DNA of 64,000 nt from Kroppenstedtia eburnea (lineage in GTDB: Bacteria; Bacillota; Bacilli; Thermoactinomycetales; DSM-45169): the NCBI RefSeq assembly GCF_013282215.1, contig NZ_CP048103.1:2976001-3040000 (forward strand), in the 5' to 3' direction. This document shows, piece after piece, positions 24,471 through 33,450 of the stretch (the first letter of the stretch is position 1; each line of letters starts with the position of its first letter). Under the pieces are notes generated by a model that made no database searches, was not told the origin of the DNA, and worked only from the letters and a program-made list of their open reading frames with translations. The position numbers and the translations under genes were made by a program.

Positions 24471-25225
24471 TCCGGGTGAGCCATCTCTTTAAAAAGTACG
24501 GCCGCAAACATGTGATTGAGGATGTTTCCGTCCAGATTGAGAAAGGGAAGATCACCTCCTTCATCGGTCCCAACGGTGCCGGCAAAAGCACACTGTTATC
24601 GATGATCAGCCGGCTGATTGCAAAGGATGCCGGCGTGATCACCATCGATGATCAAGACCTCACCAAAAGTAAAAACAGGGATCTCGCCAAAAAAATATCG
24701 ATTCTGAAGCAGTCCAACTTCACCACTCTCCGCTTGACGGTCCGGGAACTCGTCTCTTTCGGACGCTTTCCCTACTCGCAAGGACACTTGACAGAGACGG
24801 ATTGGAAACATGTCGATGAAGCCATCCGATATTTGAATTTGGAGGATATCCAGCACCAATATCTGGATCAATTGAGCGGCGGTCAACAACAACGGGCATA
24901 TATCGCCATGGTGGTCGCCCAGGACACGGAATACATTTTGCTGGACGAACCGCTGAACAACCTGGATATGAAACATGCCGTTCAGATCATGAAGATCCTG
25001 AGGAGACTGGTGGATGAACTGGGCAAAACCGTGGTGATCGTCATCCATGACATCAACTTTGCATCCTGTTATTCCGATCATATCGTCGCACTCAAAGACG
25101 GAAAAGTGGTGCGGGAAGGAGCCCCCCACGAGATGATCCACTCTTCCGTCCTGAAAGAGATTTACAACATGGATTTCAACGTCGAGCATTTCAGCAACCA
25201 CCGGATTTGTCTGTATTACACATAA
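24467..25225 (+). CDS. yclP: Iron-siderophore (petrobactin-type) ABC ATPase
   Basis: A 252-residue ATPase with Walker A GPNGAGKSTLL, signature [12 protein letters not shown], Walker B YILLDEPLNNLDM and switch His in VIVIHDINFA. It starts four bases inside the yclO stop (ATGA). The ending FNVEHFSNHRICLYYT is typical of the YclP group. It energises the two permeases upstream. Confidence 0.92.
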   Translation: MIRVSHLFKKYGRKHVIEDVSVQIEKGKITSFIGPNGAGKSTLLSMISRLIAKDAGVITIDDQDLTKSKNRDLAKKISILKQSNFTTLRLTVRELVSFGRFPYSQGHLTETDWKHVDEAIRYLNLEDIQHQYLDQLSGGQQQRAYIAMVVAQDTEYILLDEPLNNLDMKHAVQIMKILRRLVDELGKTVVIVIHDINFASCYSDHIVALKDGKVVREGAPHEMIHSSVLKEIYNMDFNVEHFSNHRICLYYT

Positions 25226-25309
25226 GACTGCAATCCCGGGTCTTCCGTTGCTCCGATCAAAATCAGCTTGCAAGAGGAAAGTCCAAATCCATGCAAGAGG
25301 TGAACAGAC

Positions 25310-26242
25310 ATGAGAAAAATGATGTTTTTCATTCTTGCCGCCGCTTTCGCCCTGGTGGTTGCCGGCTGTGGCCAAGACAACGCCTCCCCTGCCGCCGGCA
25401 AGCAAGACACCCTCACCGTCAAACATGAACTGGGCGAAACCAAGGTGAAGAAAAAACCTGAAAAAGTTGTGGTCTTTGACTTTGGTGTCCTGGACACACT
25501 GGATCAATGGGGAGTGAAAGTCACCGGGCTCCCCCAAGACAATCTCCCGAAATACCTATCCAAATTTAAAGGTGACAAATATGAAAATGTAGGTAGCCTG
25601 AAAGAACCCGATTTTGAAAAGATCCATGCAGCTCAGCCGGATTTGATCATCATCTCCGGCAGACAGGCAGATATGTACGATCAGTTCAAGGAGATCGCTC
25701 CGACCATCTACATGGGGGTCGACACCAGCCGGTACATGGACTCTTTCCGGGAAAATGTGAACCAGCTGGCCAAGATCTTCGACAAAGAATCGGAAGCCAA
25801 AAAAGAACTGGAAGCGATCGATAAAGATATCGACAAACTGAAAGAGAAAGCAAATGACGCCGGCAAAAACGCCTTGATCATCCTGGCAAACGATGGGAAA
25901 GTGAGCGCCTACGGAACAGGCTCACGCTTCGGCCTGATCCATGATGTCTTCGGCATCAAGCCCGTGGACAAAAACATCAAAGCTTCCACTCACGGCCAAA
26001 GCGTTTCCTTTGAATACATCGTCAAAAAAGATCCAGATTACCTCTTTGTCGTTGACAGAGGTGCTGTAGTCGGCGGCCAGTCCTCCGCCAAACAAGTGGT
26101 GGAAAACGATCTGGTCAAAGGAACCAAGGCATATAAAGAGAAACATATCATCTATCTGGATCCCGACTATTGGTATCTCTCCGGAGGCGGGCTGGTTTCC
26201 CTCAATGAAATGGTGAAACAAGTGGATCAGGCCCTGAAATAA
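25310..26242 (+). CDS. yclQ: Iron-siderophore (petrobactin-type) substrate-binding lipoprotein
   Basis: A 310-residue lipoprotein with lipobox VVAGC. It follows Bacillus YclQ closely: KVVVFDFGVLDTLDQWGV, LPKYLSKFKGDKYENVGSLK, PDLIIISGRQADMY, IKASTHGQSVSFEYI and YLSGGGLVSLNEM. YclQ binds ferric petrobactin and its precursors (known for Bacillus); the same ligand here is inference. It lies 84 bp after yclP with AAGAGGTGAAC before its ATG. A strong terminator follows, closing the operon. Confidence 0.92.
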   Translation: MRKMMFFILAAAFALVVAGCGQDNASPAAGKQDTLTVKHELGETKVKKKPEKVVVFDFGVLDTLDQWGVKVTGLPQDNLPKYLSKFKGDKYENVGSLKEPDFEKIHAAQPDLIIISGRQADMYDQFKEIAPTIYMGVDTSRYMDSFRENVNQLAKIFDKESEAKKELEAIDKDIDKLKEKANDAGKNALIILANDGKVSAYGTGSRFGLIHDVFGIKPVDKNIKASTHGQSVSFEYIVKKDPDYLFVVDRGAVVGGQSSAKQVVENDLVKGTKAYKEKHIIYLDPDYWYLSGGGLVSLNEMVKQVDQALK

Positions 26243-26339
26243 AAGTCGCGGACGGCGGCGTCGGATCCCTCACACAGCCGGTCCCCTCCGGCATCTGTAG
26301 CCGACCCTCGCTGTCGGTCCCACAGCATCTCCGAAAATC

Positions 26340-26374
26340 AGATAAGCGCCCCGGACTGGGGCGCTTATCTTTTT
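26340..26374. terminator. Terminator between yclQ and the OpuABC-like gene
   Basis: AGATAAGCGCCCC/GGGGCGCTTATCT perfect 13-bp stem, then TTTTTG on the plus strand. It can also serve the convergent minus-strand gene. Confidence 0.85.
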
Positions 26375-26431
26375 GTTCTATTCTTATCCTCGATATAGAA
26401 GGATCACAGGTGTCTCAGTATCATCACCGAT

Positions 26432-28142
26432 CTATTGGGTCCATTTTTTCACTTTGTCCTTGTTCTTCTCCACCCATGCCGCAGCCGCCTGTTCCGGTTC
26501 TTTTCCTTCTTGAATCATCAGCATCACTTCTTCCATATCCCCCGGGGTCCAATGGAATCGGTCCATGATTTGATAAGCTTCGGGGTTTTTCTCTTTCAGA
26601 TCTTTGCTGACAATGGTGTGGATCTCCTCCGACTGCCCAAACTCTTTTTTGGGATCATCGAGGAATTTCAGTTGGAAGCGGGCGAATTTCCAATGAGGCT
26701 GCCAGCCGGTAACGACGATGGGTTTCTTTTCTTTAACCGCCTTGGCGAGGGTTGAGGCCATGGCCGCACTGGAACTCTTCCACCAGCTCCATATCCAGAT
26801 CGTAATCTTTGATCAGCTTTTCCGTCTGCTTATTCATGTTGGCCCCCGCCTCGATCCCGATGATCTGGTGATCGAATTGGGCTGCATCCTTTTTCAGATC
26901 ATACACGGAGTTGGCTTTCACATATCGGGGAACGACCAGACCGAGCCGGGTTCCCTTCAGGTTGGGCCCCAGATCTTCCACTTGCCCTTTGTACTTTTCC
27001 ATGTAGTTTCGATGCTGAACGGGAAGCCATGCGGCCACGGTTCCATCTGCATCCCCACTGGCCACCCCCGCAAACATCGGCCCCACATCCACTTCCTGCA
27101 ACTTCACTTGAAAGCCTAGATCCTCCAGCACTTTCTTCAACACGTGGGTGCTGGCCACCTCGGAATCCCAGTTCACATAGGTCAGCGTAACTCTTTCCTT
27201 CCCCGTATCCTGCGATGTGAACAGAGTGGTGACCCCCACAGACGCAATGAGCAGGATAGCCAGCAAAAGCCACCCGCGCCGACTTCCTTTACCTTTGTGA
27301 CTTTTCACCTTTTGTCGCCCCTGACCCAAGCTCTGCGTGACACGGTCCAGGACGATGGCGATAATCACGATACAGAGACCGCCTTCAAACCCTCTGCCCA
27401 CTTCCAACCGGGTGATGGCCTGCAGAACCACTGTGCCCAATCCACCCGCCCCGATCATCGAGGCGATCACCACCATGGATAGTGAAAGCATAATCGTCTG
27501 GTTGATCCCCGCCATGATCGTGGGTTTGGCCAGAGGGAGTTGAACCTTGAACAGTTTTTGGGTCGACGTGGAACCAAAAGCGTCCGCAGCTTCGATCAGA
27601 TCTGCCGACACCTGCCGGATTCCGAGGCTGGTCAGACGGATCGTCGGCGGCATGGAGAAAATAATCGAGGCAATGATACCGGGAACCGCCCCCAGGGCAA
27701 AAAAGAAGACTGCCGGAATCAGGTAGACGAAGGCCGGCATCGTCTGCATGAAGTCCAGCACCGGCGTGATCAGGCTTTGAGATGACCGGTTACGGGCGGT
27801 CAAGATGCCGAGGGGCAACCCGATGACAATGGACAGCAATGTGGCAGTCAACACCAGGGCGATAGTTTCAACACTTGCATCCCAGTATCCGAGATTGTCG
27901 ATCAATAAACATCCGAGGAAAGTGAGCAGTGCGATGGAGAACCGACTGGCCAGATAGACGAGAACCGCCAATACCAGGGCTGTGATCACCGGCGGTGCCG
28001 CCGTCAACACAGACTGGAAGAATCCCACCATCGGTTCAATCAACGCGGTAATGATGGCAAACAACGGGGCAAGGTTCACTTGGAGCCAATCCACCACTCT
28101 GTCGACCCACTGATCGAGGGGGATCTTGGGAAGGCTCATCAT
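26432..28142 (-). pseudogene. OpuABC-like glycine betaine/proline betaine ABC permease-receptor fusion, frameshifted
   Basis: The minus strand encodes a permease domain (residues about 1-290; EAADAFGSTSTQKLFKVQLP is the ATPase-coupling loop) joined through a membrane anchor (GWLLLAILLIASVGVTTLF) to a betaine-binding domain (TYVNWDSEVASTHVLKKVLE, GVASGDADGTVAAWLPVQHR). Near 26772 the frame runs into EEFQCGHG and stops at once. In the next frame the sequence resumes as MASTLAKAVKEKKP, VVTGWQPHWKFARF and so on to 26432. Removing one base from the GAGTTCC run (minus strand) restores EESSAAMAS across the junction. The whole fusion would be about 568 residues, as in lactococcal OpuABC. No OpuAA-type ATPase is adjacent. 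Confidence 0.85.
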
Positions 28143-28282
28143 CCTTCACCCCGCTTCCGGCGGGGGTGGAGATCATTCACCAAGGGTGCATCCGTCATGA
28201 TTCTCCCCGGAACCCACTTCATTTCCATGGCCGGGGAAGGGTACGAACATCTGATGAGATCTTTCACTGTTGTTTCCTTCAA
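28139..28282 (-). CDS. 47-residue small ORF coupled to the OpuABC-like gene
   Basis: TTG start (28282) after AAAGGGGATTG, reading MKETTVKDLIRCSYPS, then WVPGRIMTDAPLVND and HPRRKRGEG. The stop overlaps the OpuABC-like start (ATGATGA). It occupies the place where the ATPase gene opuAA normally lies. It could be a remnant joining the two ends of a deleted opuAA or a separate leader peptide; I cannot tell which. Confidence 0.4.
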   Translation of the reverse strand: MKETTVKDLIRCSYPSPAMEMKWVPGRIMTDAPLVNDLHPRRKRGEG

Positions 28283-28298
28283 AACAATCCCCTTTCAG

Positions 28299-28312
28299 GC
28301 ATAATTTTATGC
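28299..28312. promoter_or_regulatory. Palindrome upstream of the OpuABC-like operon
   Basis: GCATAA-TT-TTATGC lies directly before the Shine-Dalgarno of the 47-codon ORF, where an operator would be expected. The minus strand also has TTGATG further upstream with TAAAAT inside the palindrome, but the spacing of 19 bp is poor. Confidence 0.35.
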
Positions 28313-28413
28313 AATCAGATTTATGAAACATCAACCATGGATATTTTAACATACATATTGTCCGGGATTTTCAAACACCCCCACCCCGATGGCGGTGCAT
28401 CGGGAACATACAC

Positions 28414-28898
28414 CCAGAAGCATTGTGAAAAAGCCGTCATACCCATAGAAGCGTTGTGAAAAACGCCATTCATACCCATAGGGCACAAGTCTCGCCAGGG
28501 TGCTTTCGCACCCGGTCTCGCTATGCAGGGAGGGTTGGATTTCACATGGAGTGACTTTGGCTCGGAAGAACAACGGAACGAAATGTGAAACCCAATCCCG
28601 ACCGCCTTAAAAGGCAATAAATCACAACGCTTATAGGGCACAAGTCGTGCCTAGGGTCAACTTCGCTCCCTGGTCTCGCTATGCACTCACCAGTACAAGT
28701 CTCGCCAGGGGGCTTCCGCCCCCGGTCTCACTATGCACTCACCAGCACAAGTCTCGCCTAGGTCACTCCGTTCCCGGTCTCGCTATGCAGGGAGGGTTGG
28801 GTTTTACATGGAATGACTTTGGCTCGGAAGAACAACGGAATGGAATGTGAAACCCAATCCCGACCGTCTTCTAACGCAGTTAATCACAACTCTTCCAG
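28414..28898 (-). repeat. Miniature mobile element, copy C (outer copy, three modules, interrupted by a nested copy)
   Basis: In the minus orientation, AAGCATTGTGA (28418-28428) and TCACAACTCTT (28884-28894) are the ends, flanked by exact CCAG repeats (28414-28417, 28895-28898). The body carries the 13-bp hairpin pair and three modules. A second copy is inserted at 28449-28632 between ATAG and ATAG; removing it rejoins ACCCATAG with GGCACAAG as in other copies. It ends 15 bp before the MarR operon -35. Confidence 0.85.
28445..28636 (-). repeat. Miniature mobile element, nested copy C1 (one module)
   Basis: A 184-bp element (28449-28632) with perfect 11-bp ends AAGCGTTGTGA/TCACAACGCTT. It is flanked on both sides by ATAG (28445-28448 and 28633-28636), the duplicated target inside outer copy C. 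It carries the hairpin pair and one module with a perfect GGGTGC-GAAA-GCACCC stem-loop. Confidence 0.88.
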
Positions 28899-28912
28899 AA
28901 TCAAAATGGATA

Positions 28913-28955
28913 TTGACAGGGAATCACCTCCCGCCATAAGATTAGGTTGCCTAAT
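28913..28955 (+). promoter_or_regulatory. Promoter and MarR-type operator of the exporter operon
   Basis: TTGACA (28913-28918), 18-bp spacer, TAAGAT (28937-28942). The perfect palindrome ATTAGGTTGCCTAAT (28941-28955) overlaps the -10, the normal place for autorepression by the MarR protein encoded next. Confidence 0.85.
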
Positions 28956-28986
28956 TATTTATCTGTCTGAGTAAAGGGTGGACTAG

Positions 28987-29496
28987 ATGGAAACGAAACT
29001 GAGCCCCACGGCACGGATGCTTTTAAAGTCATGGATGCAACTCAAGAAAATGGATTTGCATCCCCAATCCATCGCCGGTTATAAACCCAGCGAAGGCCGG
29101 TTGCTGTTTTGCATCAAATACGGAAAAAAGCCGGACTCCCCCGGCCCGACAGTAACGGACCTCAGCAAACTCCTCCATGTCACCTCTCCCACTGTCACGC
29201 AATTGATCAATGAGCTGGCAGGAAAAGGGTTGGTTCAACGAAATGTCGATCCGAAGGACCGGCGGGTGGTTCGGATCACACTCACCGAAACAGGAGAGCA
29301 AATCATCCAAAAGTTGGGAGACTCCCTGGCCGCCTCACTCAAGGGATTGATTGAGTATCTCGGAGAGGGAGAGAGCCGTCAGCTGGCTGAGCTTCTATCC
29401 AAAGTGGCTGTCTATCTCCAAGAACGGAATACCAACCCAAATCAATCTCTGCTCAGAGGGGAGGATGAAGGATGCTCCGATTGTTCCGATTTCTGA
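28987..29496 (+). CDS. MarR-family transcriptional regulator
   Basis: A 169-residue winged-helix repressor. The DNA-binding part reads TVTDLSKLLHVTSPTVTQLINELAGKGLVQR with the wing DPKDRRVVRITLTETG. Helices for dimerisation flank it. It ends with CSDCSDF, an unusual Cys-rich tail. It is the first gene of an operon with two ABC exporter halves and likely represses it through the palindrome over its promoter. Its 3' end overlaps the first exporter gene by 25 bp. Confidence 0.9.
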   Translation: METKLSPTARMLLKSWMQLKKMDLHPQSIAGYKPSEGRLLFCIKYGKKPDSPGPTVTDLSKLLHVTSPTVTQLINELAGKGLVQRNVDPKDRRVVRITLTETGEQIIQKLGDSLAASLKGLIEYLGEGESRQLAELLSKVAVYLQERNTNPNQSLLRGEDEGCSDCSDF

Positions 29497-31199
29497 AGCC
29501 CTTCCGGATGACGGTTCTCCTGGTGTTGGTTTTAACATTTTTCCAGGTTTTGTCCGAATTGTACCTTCCCACATTGATGGCGGATATTGTGGATCTGGGA
29601 ATCGTCCAGGCGGATATCCCCTATATATTGAAAATCGGCGGTCTGATGCTGCTGGTGACCGCCGGGGGAGCACTCTGTTCCGTTATTGCCGGCTTTTTAT
29701 CATCCAAGGTGGCCTCGGGATTCGGCAAAGACCTGCGGAGCCGGATTTTCACCCATGTGGAAAGCTTCTCATTGCGGGAATTTGATCAGATCGGGACCGC
29801 CTCTCTCATCACCCGAACCACCAACGATATTACACAGATTCAACAAGTGTTGATGATGATGCTGCGCATGGCCGTCATGGCCCCGATGATGTGTATCGGC
29901 GGGGTGATCATGGCCCTGTCGAGGGATGCCCGATTGTCCTGGGTCATCGTGGCAATCATCCCCATACTGGCCGGTGCCATCTTCACCATCGCCCGCAAAG
30001 GGCTTCCTTTATTCAAAGCCATGCAGACCAAGCTGGATAAACTGAACCGGGTGACCCGTGAAAACCTGACCGGGATCCGGGTCATCCGCTCCTTCAACCG
30101 GGTGGGGCATGAAAAAAAACGCTTTGATTTCGCCAACCGGGATCTCATGGATACAGGAATCCGGGTAAACCGGCTCATGGCCGCCATGATGCCGACCATG
30201 ATGCTGGTCCTCAACTTTTCAACCATCGCCATCGTCTGGTTCGGGGGAATCCGCATCGATCATGGAAACATGCAGGTCGGAGATTTGATGGCATTTATTC
30301 AATATGCCATGCAGATCATGTTCTCACTGATCATGTTGTCCGTCATCTTCGTCATGATTCCCCGGGCGTCTGTTTCCGCCAACAGGGTCCGGGAAGTGCT
30401 TGACCTGGTTCCGGAGATCACCGATGCCCCACAGGTCCGGGAGGCAGATGGCATGAAAGGAACGGTGGAATTCCGGGATGTGACTTTCAGTTACCCCGGT
30501 GCGGAAAAACCGGCTCTCTCCCATATCTCTTTTCGGGCCAACCCCGGTGAGGTGACGGCGATCATCGGCGGTACCGGCTCGGGAAAATCGACACTGATCC
30601 ACCTGATCCCCCGATTCCATGATGTGGACAGCGGCAGTGTTCGGGTCGACGGAGTGGATGTGCGTGAAATGTCCCAGGAAACACTTCGGGCCAAGATCGG
30701 GTTGGTCCCGCAAAAAGCGGTTCTCTTCACAGGGACGGTGGCGGAAAATATACGGTACGGAAAGGAATCGGCTACGGATGAAGAGATCCGGCATGCGGCT
30801 GAAATCGCCCAGGCCGCCCCATTTATAGCCGAAATGAAAGATGGCTATCAGTCCTTGATCTCACAAGGGGGCACCAATGTTTCCGGCGGACAGAAGCAAC
30901 GCCTCTCCATCGCCCGTGCCTTGGTGAGACGGCCGGAAATCTATATTTTTGACGACAGCTTCTCGGCGCTTGATTTCAAAACCGATGCCAACCTGCGGAG
31001 GGCTTTGAAACAAGAAACAGCCGATTCCACTCTGTTGATCGTCGCGCAAAGAGTGAGCACAGTGATGGACGCAGACCGGATCATCGTGCTGGATGAGGGG
31101 AAGATCGCAGGGATCGGCACCCATCACGAATTGATGAAAACATGTGATGTCTATCGGGAAATCGTATCCTCACAGCTGTCAGAGGAGGAAATTGCATGA
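29472..31199 (+). CDS. ABC multidrug-type exporter half, degenerate-site subunit
   Basis: A 575-residue exporter with six membrane spans (about residues 15-310) followed by an ATPase. Motifs are Walker A GGTGSGKST, signature VSGGQKQRLSIARAL and Walker B EIYIFDDSFSALD. The residue after the Walker B Asp is Asp rather than the catalytic Glu, the mark of the non-catalytic half in heterodimeric exporters such as TM287/288 (family knowledge). It overlaps marR upstream and the partner downstream (ATGA). The substrates are unknown, probably drugs or lipids. Confidence 0.92.
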   Translation: MLRLFRFLKPFRMTVLLVLVLTFFQVLSELYLPTLMADIVDLGIVQADIPYILKIGGLMLLVTAGGALCSVIAGFLSSKVASGFGKDLRSRIFTHVESFSLREFDQIGTASLITRTTNDITQIQQVLMMMLRMAVMAPMMCIGGVIMALSRDARLSWVIVAIIPILAGAIFTIARKGLPLFKAMQTKLDKLNRVTRENLTGIRVIRSFNRVGHEKKRFDFANRDLMDTGIRVNRLMAAMMPTMMLVLNFSTIAIVWFGGIRIDHGNMQVGDLMAFIQYAMQIMFSLIMLSVIFVMIPRASVSANRVREVLDLVPEITDAPQVREADGMKGTVEFRDVTFSYPGAEKPALSHISFRANPGEVTAIIGGTGSGKSTLIHLIPRFHDVDSGSVRVDGVDVREMSQETLRAKIGLVPQKAVLFTGTVAENIRYGKESATDEEIRHAAEIAQAAPFIAEMKDGYQSLISQGGTNVSGGQKQRLSIARALVRRPEIYIFDDSFSALDFKTDANLRRALKQETADSTLLIVAQRVSTVMDADRIIVLDEGKIAGIGTHHELMKTCDVYREIVSSQLSEEEIA

Positions 31200-33079
31200 G
31201 TCGACAAGGGCACAGACCCGGAGGCGGCTTCGGCGGTCGCCACCGCCACCACGGTGGGCACGGATTTGGCAAGCCGGCGGAAAAAGCAAAGGATTTCAAA
31301 GGAACAATGAAGAGACTGATCGGTTACCTGAAGCCTTACCGGTTCCGATTGCTCGCTGTATTGGTCACCGCTGTGCTCAGCACCGTCTTTGCCATTGTCA
31401 GCCCGAAACTGCTGGGGAACGCCACCACCATCTTGTTTGAGGGCATGATGATGAAAATGAGAGGAGTCCCCCATGCCGCAGTGGACTTCGATGCCATCTT
31501 GCAAATCCTCCTCGCATTGGGCGGACTCTATGTGATGAGTGCAGCGTTCAGCTATATGCAACAATTTATTATGGCAGGGGTGGCCCAAAAAACCGTCTAT
31601 CATCTGCGGAAGGATTTGAATGAGAAGCTCTCCCGCCTGCCCCTTCGCTATTATGACTCCCATACCCATGGAGAGGTCCTCAGTCGTGTCGTGAACGATG
31701 TGGATAATATCAGCAACACCTTGCAGCAGAGTTTGACCCAGTTGATTACGGCGCTGGTCACACTGGTCGGTGTGGTGGTGATGATGCTGACGATCAGCCC
31801 GCTGATGACATTGATCGTCATCCTGACCTTGCCGCTGAGCTTCCTCGTCACCGCCATGATCGCCTCCCGCTCGCAAAGATATTTTATGGGACAGCAGAGG
31901 GCACTGGGAGAGTTGAACGGCCATGTAGAGGAGATGTATACCGGCCATCAGATTGTGAAAGCCTTCGGGCGGGAGGATCGTTCCATCTCCGATTTCAACA
32001 GGATCAACGGAAAGCTGTACGATTCAGGATGGAAGGCCCAATTCATCTCCGGGATCATCATGCCACTGATGACTCTGATCAATAATATCGGATATGTGCT
32101 GGTCTGTGTCGTCGGAGGTGTCCTGGTCACCCACCGGACGATTCAGATCGGTGATATCCAGGCTTTTATTCAGTATGCCAGACAGTTTTCGCAACCGATC
32201 ACACAGACGGCCAATATCGCCAACATCATCCAGTCGACCATCGCATCGGCTGAGCGTGTCTTTGAGATTCTCGATGAAGAGGAGGAAGTACCGGAGACGG
32301 CTCAGCCCCAGGTGATTTCCTCGCCGAAAGGCGAAGTTCAGTTCCACGATGTCAAGTTCAGCTACAAAAAGGACGTCCCCCTGATCGAGAATATGAATAT
32401 CGATGTCAAAAAGGGGCAAACCATCGCGATCGTGGGGCCCACCGGTGCAGGAAAAACCACACTGATCAACCTTTTGATGCGCTTCTATGAAATCGATGAC
32501 GGCAAAATCACGATAGACGGTGTCGATCTCCGAGACCTCCGACGGGGGGATCTGCGCAGTCTGTTCGGAATGGTGCTTCAGGATACATGGCTCTTTCACG
32601 GAACGATACGGGAAAACATCGCCTACGGTCGCAAAGATGCCACGGAAGACGAGATCATCCAAGCTGCAAAAGCTGCCCATGCCGACCATTTCATCCGTAC
32701 GCTTCCAGAGGGTTACGACACGATGTTAAATGAAGAGGCATCCAATATTTCTAAAGGCCAACAGCAGTTGTTGACGATTGCCCGTGCCATTCTGGCTGAC
32801 CCGGCCATTCTGATCCTCGATGAAGCGACCAGCAGTGTGGACACCCGCACGGAAGTCCATATACAGACAGCGATGCAGGAGTTGATGAAAGGGAGAACCA
32901 GCTTTGTGATCGCCCACAGACTTTCCACGATCCGGGGTGCCGACCGCATCCTGGTGATGAATGAAGGCCGCGTCATCGAGCAGGGAACCCATGAAGAGCT
33001 GCTGGCAGAGGGCGGATTTTATGCAGATCTGTATAACAGCCAGTTTTCGGACAGCCGACTTCACGACAAGATCGGTTAA
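31196..33079 (+). CDS. ABC multidrug-type exporter half, catalytic subunit
   Basis: A 627-residue partner of the gene upstream. A Gly/His-rich N-terminal tail (FGGRHRHHGGHGFG) precedes six spans and an ATPase with Walker A GPTGAGKTT and Walker B ILILDEATSSVD, with an intact catalytic Glu. Its signature is NISKGQQQLLTIARA rather than LSGGQ, as expected for this half. The pair should form one consensus and one degenerate ATP site. The N-terminal His cluster is unusual and might bind metal. A copy of the miniature element begins about 20 bp after the stop. Confidence 0.92.
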   Translation: MSRQGHRPGGGFGGRHRHHGGHGFGKPAEKAKDFKGTMKRLIGYLKPYRFRLLAVLVTAVLSTVFAIVSPKLLGNATTILFEGMMMKMRGVPHAAVDFDAILQILLALGGLYVMSAAFSYMQQFIMAGVAQKTVYHLRKDLNEKLSRLPLRYYDSHTHGEVLSRVVNDVDNISNTLQQSLTQLITALVTLVGVVVMMLTISPLMTLIVILTLPLSFLVTAMIASRSQRYFMGQQRALGELNGHVEEMYTGHQIVKAFGREDRSISDFNRINGKLYDSGWKAQFISGIIMPLMTLINNIGYVLVCVVGGVLVTHRTIQIGDIQAFIQYARQFSQPITQTANIANIIQSTIASAERVFEILDEEEEVPETAQPQVISSPKGEVQFHDVKFSYKKDVPLIENMNIDVKKGQTIAIVGPTGAGKTTLINLLMRFYEIDDGKITIDGVDLRDLRRGDLRSLFGMVLQDTWLFHGTIRENIAYGRKDATEDEIIQAAKAAHADHFIRTLPEGYDTMLNEEASNISKGQQQLLTIARAILADPAILILDEATSSVDTRTEVHIQTAMQELMKGRTSFVIAHRLSTIRGADRILVMNEGRVIEQGTHEELLAEGGFYADLYNSQFSDSRLHDKIG

Positions 33080-33097
33080 AAAATATCTGGGCCGAGC

Positions 33098-33194
33098 CGG
33101 TCGGGATGGGGTTTCACATGTCGTTTTCGTTGCTGACGAGCCAAAATCACTCCATGTGAAACCCGACCCTCCCTCTGTTACTCTCACAACGTCT
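33098..33194 (+). repeat. Miniature mobile element, copy D (hairpin only)
   Basis: Contains GGTCGGGATGGGGTTTCACATG-type start (33099 on), the paired CATGTGAAACCC stretch and the right end TCACAACGTCT. No modules are present and the left end is not recognisable. It lies directly after the exporter operon and may act as its 3' hairpin. Confidence 0.75.
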
Positions 33195-33279
33195 CACATT
33201 CCACGGAAACTTGAATGGACCTGCCACACCCTGGGATCGATGGATCCGACCACCACCTGATCACCACTCTCCCCCTTCG

Positions 33280-33306
33280 GACCCTCCGGCCGGAGGGGGT
33301 CTTTTT
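33280..33306 (+). terminator. Terminator before the HTH-TPR regulator gene
   Basis: ACCCTCCG and CGGAGGGGGT pair around GC, followed by CTTTTTAT. Confidence 0.7.
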
Positions 33307-33450
33307 ATCAGATCCTGTCCAAACATCCTGCTTTTTTCTATCGAAAATGGAATCAGCCAGCTTTCCTCTGGTAAAATGGATTTACGGAAGATTCCCATAA
33401 CCAAAGGCACGTCCATCCACTGTGAAATGTGTTAACGGAGGTGGAATCAT

